Source of the DNA: Bradyrhizobium sp. 1
GTDB lineage: Bacteria > Pseudomonadota > Alphaproteobacteria > Rhizobiales > Xanthobacteraceae
Reading direction: 5' to 3'
DNA: 64,000 bases
NCBI RefSeq assembly: GCF_023073315.1
Contig: NZ_JADPJH010000037.1
Coordinates: forward strand, 1 to 64,000
Shown here: positions 36,596 to 44,813 of the stretch, in pieces
Layout of the letters: each line of letters starts with the position of its first letter
How positions within the stretch are numbered: the first letter of the stretch is position 1
Notes under the pieces: model-generated
What the model saw: only the letters and a program-made list of their open reading frames with translations
The model's database searches: none
What the model was told of the DNA's origin: nothing
Translations under genes and position numbers: made by a program

Positions 36596-36936
36596 GATCG
36601 GCTCCATCCGCAGGGGAGGCGGATCGAAACCAGATGGCACGATCGTGTCAATCGGGCGTGCGATCACAATGGATGGCGCGAGGTGAAGGGAGCAGGGGAC
36701 GCCGCTCTGCGCTCGCGATGACGATGTTGAGAGCGCGCCTCAAGCTCTTCTCGTGCCCCGGACGCGGCGCAACCCTCTTCGGCTCTGCGGCGCACCGCTA
36801 CGCGCTGCACCGCGTCCGGGACAGGGGGTGGTGCCAAACCCACCCCAGCCACGTAACCGCACGGAGAAATTAACCCGCCGTTAACCATATCCGCCGCATC
36901 GTTAACCATTCAATAACAGGGAACGAGTCGGCCGCT
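36596..36936. other. Divergent region between panB and minC
   Basis: These 341 bases hold the panB leader at the left end, a dispersed palindromic repeat (separate entry) in the middle, and an AT-richer stretch near 36865-36915 with two GTTAACCAT copies before minC. The copies at 36891 and 36902 could be regulator half-sites. I see no coding frame. Confidence 0.5.
36756..36820. repeat. Dispersed palindromic repeat between panB and minC
   Basis: The arm CCCGGACGCGGCGCA (36757-36771) pairs with TGCACCGCGTCCGGG (36806-36820) at 14 of 15 positions. The loop region contains a further GC-rich palindromic part. It looks like an intergenic repeat type common in Bradyrhizobium, from memory. It may act as a transcription barrier. 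Confidence 0.6.
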
Positions 36937-37635
36937 ATGGAGGCTGCAGCAAAAGTCCAACGTCAAATGGTGCGCCTGCGCGGGCGCTCCTATGTGGCCT
37001 TCGTATTCGTGCCGACGGTTCCCATCCAGGACTGGCTCCAGGAAATCGACACCACCATCGCGCGCTCGCCGGGCTTCTTCGCCGGCCGGCCGGTGGTGAT
37101 CGACCTGTCCTCGGTCGATCTCAGCCAGTCCGGCATCGGCCATCTGCTCACCAGTCTTCAGGACCGCAACATCCGCGTGCTCGGCATCGAGGGCGTGGAG
37201 GAGGGCCGGCTGACTCCGATGATGCCGCCGCTGCTGTCGGGTGGACGGAGCTGCGTCATCGAGCCGACCGCGCCGAAGAAATCTGAAGCGAAGGTCGAGA
37301 GCAAGCCGACCTCGCTGCTGCTGGAGACCCCCGTGCGCTCGGGCCAGACCGTGATTTTCCCCGAAGGCGACGTCACCATTCTGGGTTCGGTCGGCTCAGG
37401 TGCAGAAGTCGTCGCCGGTGGTTCCATCCACATCTACGGCGCGCTGCGCGGCCGCGCCATGGCGGGCGTGAACGGTCACACCAGCGCGCGGATCTATTGC
37501 CAGAAGATCGAGGCCGAACTGCTTGCAATTGATGGGTTTTATCAGACCGCCGACGATATCGACGCTGCCTTGCGCGGAAAGCCGGCCCAGGCCTGGCTGC
37601 AAGGCAACACCATGCGAATTACCGCGCTGAACTGA
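36937..37635 (+). CDS. minC: Septum site-determining protein MinC
   Basis: A 232-residue MinC, the FtsZ-polymerisation inhibitor that keeps division away from the poles. The N-terminal domain (about residues 1-105) includes VVIDLSSVDLSQSGIGHLL. After a linker the C-terminal beta-helix has PVRSGQTVIFPEGDVTILG, SGAEVVAGGSIHIYGALRGRAMAG and ARIYCQKIEAELLAIDG, all diagnostic. Its stop lies 19 bases before minD. The gene is the first of minCDE. Confidence 0.97.
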   Translation: MEAAAKVQRQMVRLRGRSYVAFVFVPTVPIQDWLQEIDTTIARSPGFFAGRPVVIDLSSVDLSQSGIGHLLTSLQDRNIRVLGIEGVEEGRLTPMMPPLLSGGRSCVIEPTAPKKSEAKVESKPTSLLLETPVRSGQTVIFPEGDVTILGSVGSGAEVVAGGSIHIYGALRGRAMAGVNGHTSARIYCQKIEAELLAIDGFYQTADDIDAALRGKPAQAWLQGNTMRITALN

Positions 37636-37654
37636 CCAGAAGGAGATTTTTGAG

Positions 37655-38470
37655 ATGGCCAAGGTACTGGTCGTGACATCAGGCAAGGGCGGCGTCGGCA
37701 AAACCACGACGACCGCCGCGCTGGGCGCTGCGCTGGCGCAACGCGGCGACAAGGTCGCCGTCGTCGATTTCGATGTCGGCTTGCGCAACCTCGACCTCGT
37801 CATGGGCGCCGAACGCCGCGTGGTGTTCGACCTCATCAACGTGGTGCAGGGCGTCGCGAAACTCCCGCAGGCGCTGATCAAGGACAAGCGGCTTGAAAAC
37901 CTCTGGCTGCTGCCGGCTTCGCAAACCCGCGACAAGGACGCGCTGACGGAAGAGGGCGTCGGCAAGGTCATCGACGATCTGCGCAGCCGTTTCGACTGGG
38001 TGATCTGCGACAGCCCGGCCGGCATCGAGCGCGGCGCCTCCATGGCGATGCGCTTTGCCGACGAGGCCGTCATCGTCACCAATCCGGAAGTCTCATCGGT
38101 GCGCGATTCCGACCGCATCATCGGCATGCTCGATTCCAAGACGGTACGGGCCGAGAAGGGCGAGCGCGTCGAGAAGCACATTCTCATCACCCGCTACGAT
38201 CCCTCGCGCGCCGCGCGCGGCGAGATGCTGACCATCGAGGACATCCTCGAAATCCTCGCAACGCCACTGCTCGGCATCATCCCGGAGAGCCAGGACGTGC
38301 TGCGTGCGTCCAACGTCGGCACGCCGGTGACGCTGTCGAACGCCGAAGGCGCGCCGGCGCGGGCCTATATCGACGCGGCGCGGCGGCTGTGCGGCGAGAC
38401 CGTCGCCATGCAGGTGCCGACCGAGCGCAAGGGCTTCATGGATCGTCTGCTGCGACGGAGGGCCGCATGA
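37655..38470 (+). CDS. minD: Septum site-determining ATPase MinD
   Basis: A 271-residue ParA-type ATPase that recruits MinC to the membrane and oscillates under MinE. It has the deviant Walker A SGKGGVGKTTT at residues 9-19, the switch block VVDFDVGLRNLD near 38, and DWVICDSPAGIE near 115. The C terminus (RKGFMDRLLRRRAA) is the amphipathic membrane-targeting helix. AAGGAG lies 9 bases before the ATG. minE overlaps its stop. Confidence 0.98.
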   Translation: MAKVLVVTSGKGGVGKTTTTAALGAALAQRGDKVAVVDFDVGLRNLDLVMGAERRVVFDLINVVQGVAKLPQALIKDKRLENLWLLPASQTRDKDALTEEGVGKVIDDLRSRFDWVICDSPAGIERGASMAMRFADEAVIVTNPEVSSVRDSDRIIGMLDSKTVRAEKGERVEKHILITRYDPSRAARGEMLTIEDILEILATPLLGIIPESQDVLRASNVGTPVTLSNAEGAPARAYIDAARRLCGETVAMQVPTERKGFMDRLLRRRAA

Positions 38471-38748
38471 GCATGGGTCTGCTCCGGCTTCTCCGCGGCA
38501 ACAAGGCCTCTGCACCCGTCGCTCGCGAACGGTTGCAGATCCTGCTTGCCCATGAACGCGGACTGCGCGGCCAGCCCGATCTGCTCGGTGTGCTGCGTGA
38601 GGAAATTCTGGCGGTCGTGTCCAGGCACGTGACGCTGGACCCGACGAAAGTCATCGTGCGGCTCGAGCGCGGCGACGAGGTCTCGACCCTCGAGGTCGAT
38701 ATCGAGGTGCCGAACGATTTCGAGCGCAGGAAAGCTGCGGTCGCGTAG
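38467..38748 (+). CDS. minE: Cell division topological specificity factor MinE
   Basis: A 93-residue MinE. The N-terminal membrane and MinD-contact region (MSMGLLRLLRG, then APVARERLQILLAHER) and the topological domain (LREEILAVVSRHV, LEVDIEVP) are clear. Its ATG overlaps the minD stop in the sequence ATGA, so translation is coupled. It releases MinD from the membrane by stimulating ATP hydrolysis. A terminator-like hairpin follows. Confidence 0.97.
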   Translation: MSMGLLRLLRGNKASAPVARERLQILLAHERGLRGQPDLLGVLREEILAVVSRHVTLDPTKVIVRLERGDEVSTLEVDIEVPNDFERRKAAVA

Positions 38749-38787
38749 GGGACGCGACCGACGACGGCCCATTTTGGGGTGGGTGAG

Positions 38788-38826
38788 AAGGCGGTCCGCT
38801 GGGCATGGCGGGCCGCCTTTTGTCGT
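38788..38826 (+). terminator. Rho-independent-type terminator after minCDE
   Basis: The arm AAGGCGGTCCGC (38788-38799) pairs with GCGGGCCGCCTT (38808-38819) at 11 of 12 positions around an 8-base loop, followed by TTTGTCGTTT. It lies 40 bases after the minE stop. Confidence 0.75.
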
Positions 38827-38924
38827 TTGGGCCAGCGGAACGGCACCCACGATGAAATCGTTATGCCGGTCCCGCGGAGCGCCGAGCCGGGCGCCGCGGT
38901 TTCCTTCAAAACGGGAGAGCGCCC

Positions 38925-39110
38925 ATGATGTCCGAGGTCCAGGTCCATACCGTCGCGCGACAGATGCTGGAACAGCACGGTTTTGCGGCGATCGCGAAGG
39001 CCGCCGAACAGGCCAAGGCCTGCGAAGGGCGTGGCGAGGCCGATGAGGCCAAGGAATGGCGTCACATCGCGGACGCCATGAAGATCATGCGCGGGCCTGC
39101 CCACAGCTGA
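38925..39110 (+). CDS. Small hypothetical cytoplasmic protein
   Basis: A 61-residue, charged, alpha-helical protein (ARQMLEQHGFAAIAKAAEQ, then EADEAKEWRHIADAMKIM). The start has GGGAGA about 8 bases upstream, with two adjacent ATGs (38925 or 38928). It resembles short conserved Rhizobiales proteins of unknown function. I recognise no domain. Confidence 0.7.
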   Translation: MMSEVQVHTVARQMLEQHGFAAIAKAAEQAKACEGRGEADEAKEWRHIADAMKIMRGPAHS

Positions 39111-39129
39111 GTCGGCGGGGCATTGCGCC

Positions 39130-39384
39130 TCAGCGCTCCTCGCGATCGGTTCCATGTCCGGGAGCCCGGTGCTGCGTCTGCGGCTGGCCGTGCTCGCTCG
39201 TCTCCTTGCAGGGGAGCTGCTCCCACGATCCATCGGGCGCCTGCTGATAGGCGCTGCAGGACGATGACGAGGTCGGTTTGTCCTCGCTCTTCTGCTGTGT
39301 GTCGGCATTCCTTGCGAAGGCAGGGGCGGCCAGCGCTGCGCTGACAGCGACGCTGGTGGCGACAACGAGATGAGCAATCCGCAT
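39130..39384 (-). CDS. Small secreted hypothetical protein
   Basis: An 84-residue protein with a signal peptide (residues 1-25, cleavage near PAFA). The mature part is polar, with a Ser run, two cysteines (SCSAYQQAPDGSWEQLPC) that could form a disulfide, and a His/Gln/Arg tail. AGGAG lies 7 bases before the ATG at 39384. No family is recognised. Confidence 0.7.
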   Translation of the reverse strand: MRIAHLVVATSVAVSAALAAPAFARNADTQQKSEDKPTSSSSCSAYQQAPDGSWEQLPCKETSEHGQPQTQHRAPGHGTDREER

Positions 39385-39485
39385 GGGGTTCTCCTGTTCG
39401 AAGAGCCGCATGCTGCCGAGAAATGTGACGATTATTTGCCGCGGCAAGGGTTCCGCCGCGGTGTGCTTAACAGCGTGAGATACCG

Positions 39486-39890
39486 CTAGCCGCCCTTGCT
39501 GCGGATCAGGCCGGCGGTCTTCTGTTTCTCGCACCAATTGCTCATGCCGAGCCGGCGCTGGTCGAGATCGGTCATCTGGGTCGCGACCGCGACCTCCGCC
39601 ATGATGTCATCGGCCTGCTTCTCGCCCATCTTGCCGCCGGTGTGCAGCCAGGCAATCGCCTTGCGCACCTGCTCGGTGGTGCCGTCGGGCAGCTGCATCT
39701 GCTGCGCCCTCTGCACCAGATCCTGGTAGGCGACATCGGTGCCCGGGCATTCGACCTTGGCGGCGAAGGCCTGCAAAACCATCGTCACATAAGTCGAGCG
39801 CGGATGGTCGTCGGCCGCCCGGGCTGGAGCTGCGATCAGCAACAGGCTTGCCATCGGAAACAGGCTTGCCATCAGAAAACGGGTGCGCAT
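39486..39890 (-). CDS. Secreted hypothetical protein
   Basis: A 134-residue exported protein. The signal peptide spans residues 1-25 (ending APARA), and AGGAGG lies 9 bases before the ATG. The mature domain is helical with two cysteines (VECPGTD and SNWCEKQ). It ends LIRSKGG. I recognise no domain. It is upstream of the small secreted protein on the same strand, about 100 bases away. Confidence 0.72.
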   Translation of the reverse strand: MRTRFLMASLFPMASLLLIAAPARAADDHPRSTYVTMVLQAFAAKVECPGTDVAYQDLVQRAQQMQLPDGTTEQVRKAIAWLHTGGKMGEKQADDIMAEVAVATQMTDLDQRRLGMSNWCEKQKTAGLIRSKGG

Positions 39891-40020
39891 CCTAGGGTAT
39901 CCTCCTCGATTTTTTTACAAGGCTAGCGTCCGGCGCGCCGCTCCGCAATGGTGCCGGGCCGGAATTGTCGCATCGCCGTGCGGTGCGCTACGGTGACCGC
40001 TCCCGGACCCGGAGCGCGAC

Positions 40021-40806
40021 ATGAGCCTGTTCAGCACGCCATTCGATCCCGTCAGAGACACAGCGCTTGTCACCGGCGCCGGCAACGGCATCGGCCGCGC
40101 CATCGCGCTAGGCCTGGTCGGCGAGGGCGTCCGGACCGTGTTCGCCGATATCAGCGCGGAACGGGTGAGTGCGGCGATCAGCGCGAGCAGCAGGCCCGAA
40201 TTGGCGGTGCCCTGGGTCGGTGATCTCGCCAAGTTAGACGCTTGCGATGCGCTGCTGGCCGCCGCACATGCCGCGCTTGGCGAGGTCTCGCATTTCGTCC
40301 ACAGCGCCTCGCCGCCGCGGCACGAGGCCGATCACGCGCTCGCGGTTGATCGCAGGACCTGGCAGGAGATGCACGCCGTCAATCTCGATGCCGGCTTTCA
40401 TCTGGCGCGCGAGATCGCAAAGCGGCTGATTGCAGCGAAGCGGCCCGGCTCGTTCCTGTTCCTCACCTCGCTGCATGCGGGCACGCCGCGTAACCTTCCG
40501 CATTACTCGACGGCGAAGGCGGGGATGGCGATGCTGGTGAAGGAGCTGGCGAAGAGCTTTGGGCGTTACGACATCCGCGTCAACGCGCTGGTGCCGGGTG
40601 CGATCGCGGCCGGCGGCTTCGTCGCGGATGCTTCGCTGGCGAAACACATTCCGCTCGGGCGTCTCGGCGCGGCGGACGACCTCGCGCCGATGGCGCTCGC
40701 GGTGCTTTCGAACAAGCTCTCAGGCTATGTCACCGGCGCAGCCTTCGTCGTCGACGGTGGATTGTCGCTGACGAACTGGTTCGAGCCGCCGGCTCTCGAA
40801 GATTAG
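40021..40806 (+). CDS. Short-chain dehydrogenase/reductase (SDR)
   Basis: A 261-residue classical SDR. It has the NAD(P) loop VTGAGNGIGRAIALG at residues 17-31, the catalytic Ser in FLTSLHAG near 150, and YSTAKAG near 163 with the Tyr and Lys. The C terminus has SGYVTGAAFVVDGGLSL, the usual SDR ending. It oxidises or reduces an alcohol or ketone of unknown identity. It is convergent with the DUF6894-like gene, with one base between the stops. Confidence 0.93.
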   Translation: MSLFSTPFDPVRDTALVTGAGNGIGRAIALGLVGEGVRTVFADISAERVSAAISASSRPELAVPWVGDLAKLDACDALLAAAHAALGEVSHFVHSASPPRHEADHALAVDRRTWQEMHAVNLDAGFHLAREIAKRLIAAKRPGSFLFLTSLHAGTPRNLPHYSTAKAGMAMLVKELAKSFGRYDIRVNALVPGAIAAGGFVADASLAKHIPLGRLGAADDLAPMALAVLSNKLSGYVTGAAFVVDGGLSLTNWFEPPALED

Positions 40807-40807
40807 C

Positions 40808-41038
40808 CTAGCGCTGCCAGGCCGGCACGGGATCGAGCGGGGTGCGATAGACCTCGTTGTGATCGCGGTCGGTGACGCGCACCGCGCAGCCCTTTTGCTG
40901 CAGTTCCGGCTTCACCTGCGACAGTTCGGTGGCCAGCTGAACGGCGCGGTCGGAGGCAACCTCGATGTCTTCGAGGATGATTCCGCCCTGGTTCTTGAAC
41001 TCTTCACCAACCACGAGATCGAAGGAGTAGTAAGGCAT
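40808..41038 (-). CDS. DUF6894-like small protein
   Basis: A 76-residue protein starting MPYYSFDLVVGEEF, with IILEDIEVASDRAVQLATEL in the middle and VRVTDRDHNEVYRTPLDPVP at the end. This pattern fits the small DUF6894-type proteins of Rhizobiales (RYYFD-like start, Asp/Glu-rich middle). The function is unknown. The start at 41038 has GGGGA 8 bases upstream. The longer frame to 41098 runs through a tandem repeat and is not believed. Confidence 0.78.
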   Translation of the reverse strand: MPYYSFDLVVGEEFKNQGGIILEDIEVASDRAVQLATELSQVKPELQQKGCAVRVTDRDHNEVYRTPLDPVPAWQR

Positions 41039-41074
41039 CCGAATTCCCCGATGTGACGACCCAAATCTTGAAGA

Positions 41075-41113
41075 GGAGTCTTCAAGAGAAGCCTTCAACG
41101 GAAGTCTTCAACA
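41075..41113. repeat. Three tandem 13-base repeats
   Basis: Three units of the form GAAGYCTTCAACR stand side by side (41075-41087, 41088-41100, 41101-41113). Each contains the near-palindrome GAAGnCTTC. They lie about 40 bases upstream of the DUF6894-like start. They could be regulator half-sites or slippage repeats. Confidence 0.6.
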
Positions 41114-41433
41114 CATGCCGGATGGTATCACTGAGTCTATGATTTTCGAATGAACGGACCGCACAATCTCTGTGCCTATGGCGCAGAAATGATGTGCAAC
41201 ATTCCAGCGTGTTAAGATTTTATTAAATATGTCGGCGCGATCATGAGGCATGGAATTGCAGCAGAACCGGACTCCGGGAACCGGCAGCTGCAAGAGAAGG
41301 CCGGCGGCATAGATCCCGACGGCCTTTTCTCTTGGTCGAGTCTCCTGGATCGACGCATCGATCTCCGTAGTCGCCCGGACTTTGGCGCATCACATCGAAT
41401 CGGACAGCTTGCGCGACGCGCGTTGTCGCGGCT
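41114..41433. other. Intergenic region with a stem-loop, possible small RNA end
   Basis: No protein gene is convincing here, and the 64-residue frame starting at 41243 lacks support. The stretch 41205-41235 is AT-rich (TTTTATTAAATAT) and could be a promoter. A stem-loop at 41292-41333 (separate entry) ends in a T-rich arm. A short RNA from about 41240 to 41335 is conceivable. Confidence 0.4.
41292..41333 (+). terminator. Terminator-like stem-loop
   Basis: The arm AAGAGAAGGCCG (41292-41303) pairs with CGGCCTTTTCTCTT (41320-41333) with two extra T bases in the second arm, around a 16-base loop. On the plus strand the second arm is T-rich, as in Rho-independent terminators. There is no gene just upstream on that strand. 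Confidence 0.5.
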
Positions 41434-42420
41434 CTAGCGCAGCGGCATCGGCGGACGCACGACGGGGCCGTCGTCATCGGCAACGGCCTGTGTCGTCGTA
41501 ACAGGTGCGACCGGCGGCGGGACTGCAACAGCCTGCGGCGGAGGTGCGAGCGGTGTCGGCGGATACGCCGGCATATAGGTCTGCGTCACCGCAGGCTTCG
41601 GCTTACGCACCGGCGGCGCCGGGGGCCGCGGCGGCAGCGCGGACACGCGGGCGCGCGGATCGATCGGCCTCGTCTCGGCCACGGGCTTCGGCGCGGCGGG
41701 CTTGGCCATCTCGCGCGCCATCTGCTCCTGTCCGGCCTTCAGCTCGGCGATGCTCGCCTTGAGCGTTTCGATCTGCTGCGCCATCAAGCCGAGATCGCGC
41801 GTCATCGACTGCACCGACTGCGCTGGATCGGACGGCGCTGCTGCGGGCACGGCCGCAGCCTGAGCCGCGGGCGCCGTCGCAGTTTGGTCGGTTGAAGCTT
41901 CGGCCGCGGGCGGGGCGGCCTGCGCGGCGGCGACCGGAGCCGTCTGCGACGCCGAAGGCAGCAGCGAGGCCAATGCCGGTGTCCATTCGGCGAGCATTTG
42001 TGTCGCCGCATCGCCGTGTTGCTCCCAGGCGATGGTGGCGGCCACACTGCCGCCCGCAAACAGGAACGTGACGAACGCGCCGCGCAGCCACTTGCCGGCG
42101 ACGGATCGTTTCGGCCGGCCGTGACCATCGCTCGCCGTCAGGCGCACCGCCGTGTCGATCGGCGATGCTGCCGCAGCGGGCTTCTCGTAGACCACGTTGA
42201 TGGTGGGCTCCGAGCGGCGCGGCTCCGGCGTGAACTTCAGATTGATCCTGGGTTCCGGGCGGCCTGCGATCTCCGGCGCCAGCGCGGGCGCAACGCCGAT
42301 CGGGCGCGAGGCCAGCACCATCTCGGGCGAAATCTGCACGGCGTCGTGCGGATCGTTGTCCTTGGCCGAGTCCTTCACGATCTCATCGACGATTTGCTTG
42401 CTGTTCAGCGTTGCGAGCAT
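41434..42420 (-). CDS. Proline/alanine-rich single-pass membrane protein with coiled coil
   Basis: A 328-residue protein with a cytoplasmic N-terminal 110 residues and one membrane helix (about 112-130, GAFVTFLFAGGSVAATIAW). An Ala/Pro-rich stretch follows, then a coiled coil near 215-240 (MAQQIETLKASIAELKAGQEQ), and a Pro-rich tail with PPRPPAPPVRKPKP and PAYPPTPLAPPPQ. Architecture and several phrases resemble the gene at 62841-63917. No enzyme motif is present, so a structural or envelope-spanning role is possible but unproven. Confidence 0.75.
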   Translation of the reverse strand: MLATLNSKQIVDEIVKDSAKDNDPHDAVQISPEMVLASRPIGVAPALAPEIAGRPEPRINLKFTPEPRRSEPTINVVYEKPAAAASPIDTAVRLTASDGHGRPKRSVAGKWLRGAFVTFLFAGGSVAATIAWEQHGDAATQMLAEWTPALASLLPSASQTAPVAAAQAAPPAAEASTDQTATAPAAQAAAVPAAAPSDPAQSVQSMTRDLGLMAQQIETLKASIAELKAGQEQMAREMAKPAAPKPVAETRPIDPRARVSALPPRPPAPPVRKPKPAVTQTYMPAYPPTPLAPPPQAVAVPPPVAPVTTTQAVADDDGPVVRPPMPLR

Positions 42421-42698
42421 CGCAGCTCCTTATGGTCGTCCGCATTGGCGCGACCCGATCTGTTGAGGTGGGCTCATCCAAATCTGATGAGGTTTGCCCG
42501 ATGACGCACGAGTCCAGCCGGGTTTGACCAAAGCAAGGCAAGGGGATGGAGATGATGCGACGCTCTTTCGCCGTTTGTGGTGATGGAACCTGGTTTGGCA
42601 AACACGTGCACGTGTTCCAGCTTGCCTTGTTTTCAGCACGATTTGGGCAGCATCTGGTAACGCTGGGGGCGCTGCCATTCACTATCGGGGGGCCGGCG

Positions 42699-43352
42699 GT
42701 GCCAAGATTTCTATTCACTTTGTTCGTCGTTGCCTTGCTGCCGCTGGGCGGCTGCATGCAGGCGACGCTTTCGCCATCGACAGATGCGAGCATGACGGCG
42801 CGCGACCGCCAGTTGCTGGCGCATGCGCCTTACGCCCAGGCGAGCGTGCCCGAGCAATATCTCCGTCACGTCGTCGATTATCCGCGCAAGGAGCAGCCGG
42901 GCACGATCCTGGTCGATACCGATGCGCGCTACCTCTATTTCGTGTTGCCCGACGGCAAGGCGATCCGCTACGGCGTTGCGGTCGGCGAGGAAGCCATGGC
43001 CTTCTCAGGCGTGGCGCGGGTCGGCCGCCTCGCGGAATGGCCGGACTGGGTTCCGACGGCGGAGATCCAAGCGCGGCTCGGACCCTATCCGGCGCGCGTG
43101 ACCGGCGGCCCGGCCAATCCGCTGGGCGCGCGCGGCATCTATCTCTATGCCGGCAACAAGGACACGCTCTACCGCATCCACGGCACCAACCAGCCCGAAT
43201 ATATCGGGCAGGCGATCTCGTCGGGCTGCATCCGGATGCGCAACGAGGACGTGATCGACCTCTACGACCGCGTGAAGCTCAATTCGACCGTCGTCGTGCT
43301 GCCCCCCGGACAGAACGCACAGGTCGAGGCGGGGAAGAGCTGGCGCGGGTGA
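42699..43352 (+). CDS. L,D-transpeptidase (YkuD family) lipoprotein
   Basis: A protein of about 217 residues starting at GTG 42699 (GGGGGG upstream). It begins with a lipoprotein signal ending LLPLGGC, where the Cys would be lipidated. The YkuD catalytic domain has IHGTNQPEYIGQAISSGCIR near residues 160-179, with the active His and Cys. It cross-links or modifies peptidoglycan peptides in the periplasm. An ATG at 42546 is in frame but would bury the lipobox. It is divergent from the proline-rich membrane protein. Confidence 0.93.
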   Translation: MPRFLFTLFVVALLPLGGCMQATLSPSTDASMTARDRQLLAHAPYAQASVPEQYLRHVVDYPRKEQPGTILVDTDARYLYFVLPDGKAIRYGVAVGEEAMAFSGVARVGRLAEWPDWVPTAEIQARLGPYPARVTGGPANPLGARGIYLYAGNKDTLYRIHGTNQPEYIGQAISSGCIRMRNEDVIDLYDRVKLNSTVVVLPPGQNAQVEAGKSWRG

Positions 43353-43472
43353 GGGGCGCTCACTGAGGTGTGAATGCGCGCAGGACTGGCGATCCCTGAA
43401 GGGTGAATTGCTTCACAGGAGATCCGCCCGTTTTGCGCTAAGCCTCGATGGCCGGTTGCCATTGGAGGCATC

Positions 43473-43670
43473 ATGCAGAAATTTCTTGATCAATTGAATG
43501 AAACTGACCGCCGGGTCGTCCGCAAGTGGCGGCTGGCGACCTTCGGTTTTTATGGATCAATCCTGGCCGGAATGATCGTGTATATGGCGCTGCATTGGAG
43601 TCCGGAGGTCAATTATGCCTCGGTCGATGCCACAGCACATCCGAAGGTCGTGAGCGCACCACGGCATTGA
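43473..43670 (+). CDS. Small single-pass membrane protein
   Basis: A 65-residue protein with a charged N terminus (NETDRRVVRKWRLA), one membrane helix (residues 25-43) and a short polar tail. GGAGG lies 5 bases before the ATG. No family is recognised, but gene-like features (Shine-Dalgarno, helix, clean spacing) support it. Confidence 0.65.
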   Translation: MQKFLDQLNETDRRVVRKWRLATFGFYGSILAGMIVYMALHWSPEVNYASVDATAHPKVVSAPRH

Positions 43671-43695
43671 TTGAGCGCAACGTCCCGGTCGGGTT

Positions 43696-44130
43696 TTACT
43701 CCTCGGGCCGGGCAATTCGCCATTGCAACGTCGTCGCGTTGCCGTTGACGTCGCCCGGTGACTTGTCGGCGGGCGAGGTGTAGAGCGGGCGGTAGCGGTA
43801 CGCCCACATCTTGCTGCCGTCGTTGCGGCCGATCACGGTGAAATCGCCGACGGCCTTGGCGTCGGTCGTCGCGGTCAGCGGGACCCAGCTCTCGTTACAC
43901 TTGCCGTTGCAGTTCGAGCTCTTGCCGTTGGTGTCGCGCTCATAATAGTAGAGCGTCATGCCCTTGAGATCGACCAGCTTGGGACCCTGCTTGGTCAGGA
44001 CCACCTTCGCCGGTGCGGTCGTGGCCTCGGGCTTGGGCGCGGGAGCAGCTTCGCCGCCGCCATGACCGTTCGCGAGCGCGGGAACGCTCGAGAGCGCGAT
44101 GATCGCAGCGGCAATGTGGAACCTGAACAT
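43696..44130 (-). CDS. Secreted-repeat (COG4315-like) protein
   Basis: A 144-residue secreted protein with a signal peptide (MFRFHIAAAIIALSSVPALA) and a His/Gly-rich start. The mature domain carries KGMTLYYYERD and SNCNGKCNESWVPL, then KMWAYRYRPLYTSPADKSPGD. This matches the secreted-repeat family of unknown function, often linked to metals or redox because of the paired cysteines. The start at 44130 has CGGGAG upstream. Confidence 0.85.
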   Translation of the reverse strand: MFRFHIAAAIIALSSVPALANGHGGGEAAPAPKPEATTAPAKVVLTKQGPKLVDLKGMTLYYYERDTNGKSSNCNGKCNESWVPLTATTDAKAVGDFTVIGRNDGSKMWAYRYRPLYTSPADKSPGDVNGNATTLQWRIARPEE

Positions 44131-44251
44131 CCAAAACTCCCGAACCGGCAAAGTTAATCGCGCGTTAAGCGCAGAATGTTGCCGACCGTAGCAGCCGAAG
44201 GTTAGTTCCTGGTTTCGCGGCACTGCGAATCGTACTGATAGAAATACGGGG

Positions 44252-44710
44252 TTAGGCTTCGCGCAAGGGCGCGCGGCTGAGCGCGTTGCCGGCCGCGATG
44301 GCTTTGCGCAACAGCCGCATCAGCTCCTCACCCTCCTTGGCGCTGAGGCCGCGCAACATGATGCGCTGCGCCGATTCCACCGTCGGCGTGATCTTGCGCA
44401 GCGTGCGCCGGCCCTCGTCGGTGATCTCGAGCTCGCGTGCGCGGCGGTCGCGGCTGGAGGCACGCCGCTCCGCCAGTCCCTTCTGCACGAGGCGATCGAT
44501 GACGCCGGTAATAGTGGTGCGGTCGTAGGCAATCAGACCTGCCAGCGTCACCTGGTCGAGCCCCGGATTGGCCTTGATGGTCGCAAGGGCTGCGTATTGC
44601 ACCGGCGTGAGATCGAAGCCGGCTTCGCCGACCTCGGCCAGGAACACCGCAACCGCGATCTGCTGGAACCGGCGCGCCAGATGTCCGGGCATATCGTTGG
44701 GGTCGCTCAC
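44252..44710 (-). CDS. MarR family repressor of the adjacent monooxygenase
   Basis: A 152-residue MarR protein. The winged-helix part has YAALATIKANPGLDQVTLAG near 40-60, TTITGVIDRLVQKGLAERR near 64-83 and SRDRRARELEITDEGR as the wing. It is divergent from a hydroxybenzoate-type monooxygenase, and a palindrome overlaps that gene's promoter, so it is very likely its repressor, relieved by the aromatic substrate. It resembles MobR/HpaR-type regulators in setting. The ligand is inferred. Confidence 0.92.
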   Translation of the reverse strand: MSDPNDMPGHLARRFQQIAVAVFLAEVGEAGFDLTPVQYAALATIKANPGLDQVTLAGLIAYDRTTITGVIDRLVQKGLAERRASSRDRRARELEITDEGRRTLRKITPTVESAQRIMLRGLSAKEGEELMRLLRKAIAAGNALSRAPLREA

Positions 44711-44746
44711 CGAATTCTCCTTGAGAGGAAGGGAGGGCCGTGATTA

Positions 44747-44775
44747 TTGACAAGTATACTGATAGTCAGCATACT
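44747..44775 (+). promoter_or_regulatory. Promoter with MarR operator for the monooxygenase gene
   Basis: TTGACA (44747-44752) and CATACT (44770-44775) form -35 and -10 boxes 17 bases apart. The inverted repeat AGTATACTGA / TCAGCATACT (44753-44762 and 44766-44775, 9 of 10 positions) fills the spacer and the -10 box. A bound MarR dimer would occlude RNA polymerase. Confidence 0.75.
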
Positions 44776-44813
44776 GAGCAATATCAAAGCAAGACGTTAG
44801 CGGGAGAGTGCTC

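Noticed and set aside
36937..38748. Looking for a novel feature in the min operon
   Set aside because: Gene order, lengths and overlaps are normal for minCDE.
41075..41113. Possible CRISPR array
   Set aside because: The three units are 13 bases long with no spacers, and no cas gene is present.
41243..41437. A 64-codon plus-strand frame in the intergenic region
   Set aside because: There is no Shine-Dalgarno, and it runs through the hairpin and into the 3' end of the neighbouring gene on the other strand.
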